This document shows positions 5,212 to 6,227 of a stretch of DNA of 6,227 bases, piece after piece. The translations under genes were made by a program, and so were the position numbers. This DNA is from Acidimicrobiales bacterium. Its GTDB lineage: Bacteria; Actinomycetota; Acidimicrobiia; Acidimicrobiales; UBA8190. The notes beneath the pieces are model-generated. The model did no database searches. It was not told the origin of the DNA and saw nothing but the letters and a program-made list of their open reading frames with translations. The DNA is taken from contig JASHZK010000192.1 in NCBI GenBank assembly GCA_030042575.1, positions 1 through 6,227 on the forward strand, in the 5' to 3' direction. Position 1 is the first letter of the stretch. Every line of letters begins with the position of its first letter.

Positions 5212-6227
5212 GTGGCCTTCGCACCGGAGCGGACCTCCATCGGGGTCCATCGGCACTTCACGACCGAGGGCGTGCACCCCTACGACGAGCTGGTCTGGGA
5301 GCGTCGCGACGCCCGCATCACCGACTACCGCACCGGCGAGGTGGCCTTCGAGCAGCTGGGGGTGGAGCTGCCGGCGGGCTGGAGCCTGAACGCCACCAAC
5401 ATCCTGGCCCAGAAGTACTTCCGGGGCACTCCGGGGACCCCTGAGCGGGAATGGTCGCTCAAGCAGGTGATCGACCGGGTGGCCGACACCATCGCCGACT
5501 GGGGGTTCAAGGACGGCTACTTCGTCGACGAGGCCGAGGCGGAGACCTTCCGCGACGAGCTCAAGCACATCGTCGTCACTCAGAAAGCGGCCTTCAATTC
5601 CCCGGTCTGGTTCAACATCGGCGTGGGTGGCGTGCCCCAGCAGGGCTCGGCCTGCTTCATCTTGTCCGTCGAGGACTCGATGGACTCCATTCTCAACTGG
5701 TACCGGGAGGAGGGCATCATCTTCAAGGGTGGCTCCGGAGCCGGGGTCAACCTCTCTCGGATCCGGGCCTCGGTCGAGAACCTCCAGGGCGGCGGCACGG
5801 CCTCGGGCCCGGTTTCCTTCATGCGTGGCGCCGACTCCTCGGCCGGCACCATCAAGAGCGGGGGCAAGACCAGGCGGGCGGCCAAGATGGTCATTCTCGA
5901 CGTCGATCATCCCGACATCGAGGACTTCATCTGGTGCAAGGCCCTCGAGGAGCGCAAGGCCCGCGTGTTGCGTGATGCCGGCTTCGACATGGACCTCGAC
6001 GGAGCCGACTCCTTCTCCGTGCAGTACCAGAACGCCAACAATTCCGTGCGCGTCACCGACGAATTCATGCAGGCCGTACTGGACGATGCCGAATGGCCGT
6101 TGGTCGCCCGCACCAGTGGGGACACGGTCCGCACCGTTCGCGCCAAGGACCTGTTCCGTCAGATCGCCCATGCCGCTTGGGAGTGCGCCGACCCCGGGAT
6201 GCAGTTCGACACCACCATCAACCGTTG
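5212..6227 (+). CDS. nrdJ: Adenosylcobalamin-dependent (class II) ribonucleotide reductase, N-terminal part
   Basis: The first 338 codons of a class II ribonucleotide reductase, cut by the window end; actinobacterial full-length proteins are usually above 900 residues. The enzyme reduces ribonucleotides to deoxyribonucleotides using a radical generated from adenosylcobalamin and needs no second radical subunit. Visible blocks include a lead-in with WSLNATNILAQKYFRG (57-72), NSPVWFNIG (129-137), QQGSACFILSVEDS (143-156) with C148 as the likely substrate-reducing cysteine, FKGGSGAGVNLSRIR (171-185), GTASGPVSFMRGADS (195-209) and SGGKTRRAAKM (216-226). The thiyl-radical cysteine, the partner cysteine and the C-terminal region fall beyond the edge. 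GTG at 5212 is supported by AAGGGG 8 nt upstream. Regulation probably involves NrdR through the box at 5120-5137. The neighbouring glpK is divergent and unrelated in function. Confidence 0.95.
   Translation, partial: MAFAPERTSIGVHRHFTTEGVHPYDELVWERRDARITDYRTGEVAFEQLGVELPAGWSLNATNILAQKYFRGTPGTPEREWSLKQVIDRVADTIADWGFKDGYFVDEAEAETFRDELKHIVVTQKAAFNSPVWFNIGVGGVPQQGSACFILSVEDSMDSILNWYREEGIIFKGGSGAGVNLSRIRASVENLQGGGTASGPVSFMRGADSSAGTIKSGGKTRRAAKMVILDVDHPDIEDFIWCKALEERKARVLRDAGFDMDLDGADSFSVQYQNANNSVRVTDEFMQAVLDDAEWPLVARTSGDTVRTVRAKDLFRQIAHAAWECADPGMQFDTTINR

Noticed and set aside
4906..6171. 421-codon minus-strand frame opposite nrdJ
   Set aside because: The plus strand encodes clear NrdJ blocks throughout; the antisense frame is a high-GC mirror with no domain.

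Overview
The window looks like a stretch of chromosome from a high-GC actinobacterium. GC content is about 70% by eye, GTG starts are used, most start codons lack a Shine-Dalgarno sequence, and the gene families (PaaX-type regulator, actinobacterial-style PlsC, class II ribonucleotide reductase NrdJ) fit that group. A lineage near Acidimicrobiia is a guess from protein style only; no marker gene is present. I see no mobile element, CRISPR array, RNA gene or phage gene.

Layout from left to right: a possible CDS of which only eight codons are present (minus strand, leaving at the left edge); a TetR-family regulator (minus) divergent from a PlsC-type acyltransferase (plus) across 35 bp; 90 bp of short GC-rich tandem repeats; a membrane fatty-acid desaturase (minus), convergent with plsC; a very short divergent promoter/operator region; a PaaX-family regulator (plus); 21 bp; glycerol kinase glpK (minus), convergent with paaX; about 320 bp of intergenic DNA with a GC-rich block and the nrdJ control region; and the first 338 codons of nrdJ (plus), cut by the right edge.

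The middle genes form a plausible glycerolipid set. GlpK makes glycerol-3-phosphate, PlsC acylates a lysophospholipid or related acceptor, the desaturase modifies acyl chains, and two one-component regulators (TetR, PaaX) sit divergently beside plsC and the desaturase. The grouping is inference; each enzyme assignment rests on visible motifs. NrdJ belongs to nucleotide metabolism and appears to be a separate unit.

The most interesting signals are regulatory. (1) The nrdJ leader carries a near-perfect NrdR box plus a second copy of its right half exactly 31 bp upstream, behind a strong TTGACA/TGTAAT promoter, with no B12 riboswitch visible. (2) The desaturase/paaX intergenic region packs a TTGCAT-17-TAACAT promoter, an 8-bp perfect palindrome and a long imperfect inverted repeat into under 40 bp, so PaaX is a candidate desaturase regulator. 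(3) Five starts in a row (tetR, plsC, desaturase, paaX, glpK) look leaderless, with a TANNNT hexamer 6-9 nt before the start codon and no Shine-Dalgarno sequence. I found no convincing wholly new system; the PaaX-desaturase pairing is the nearest candidate.
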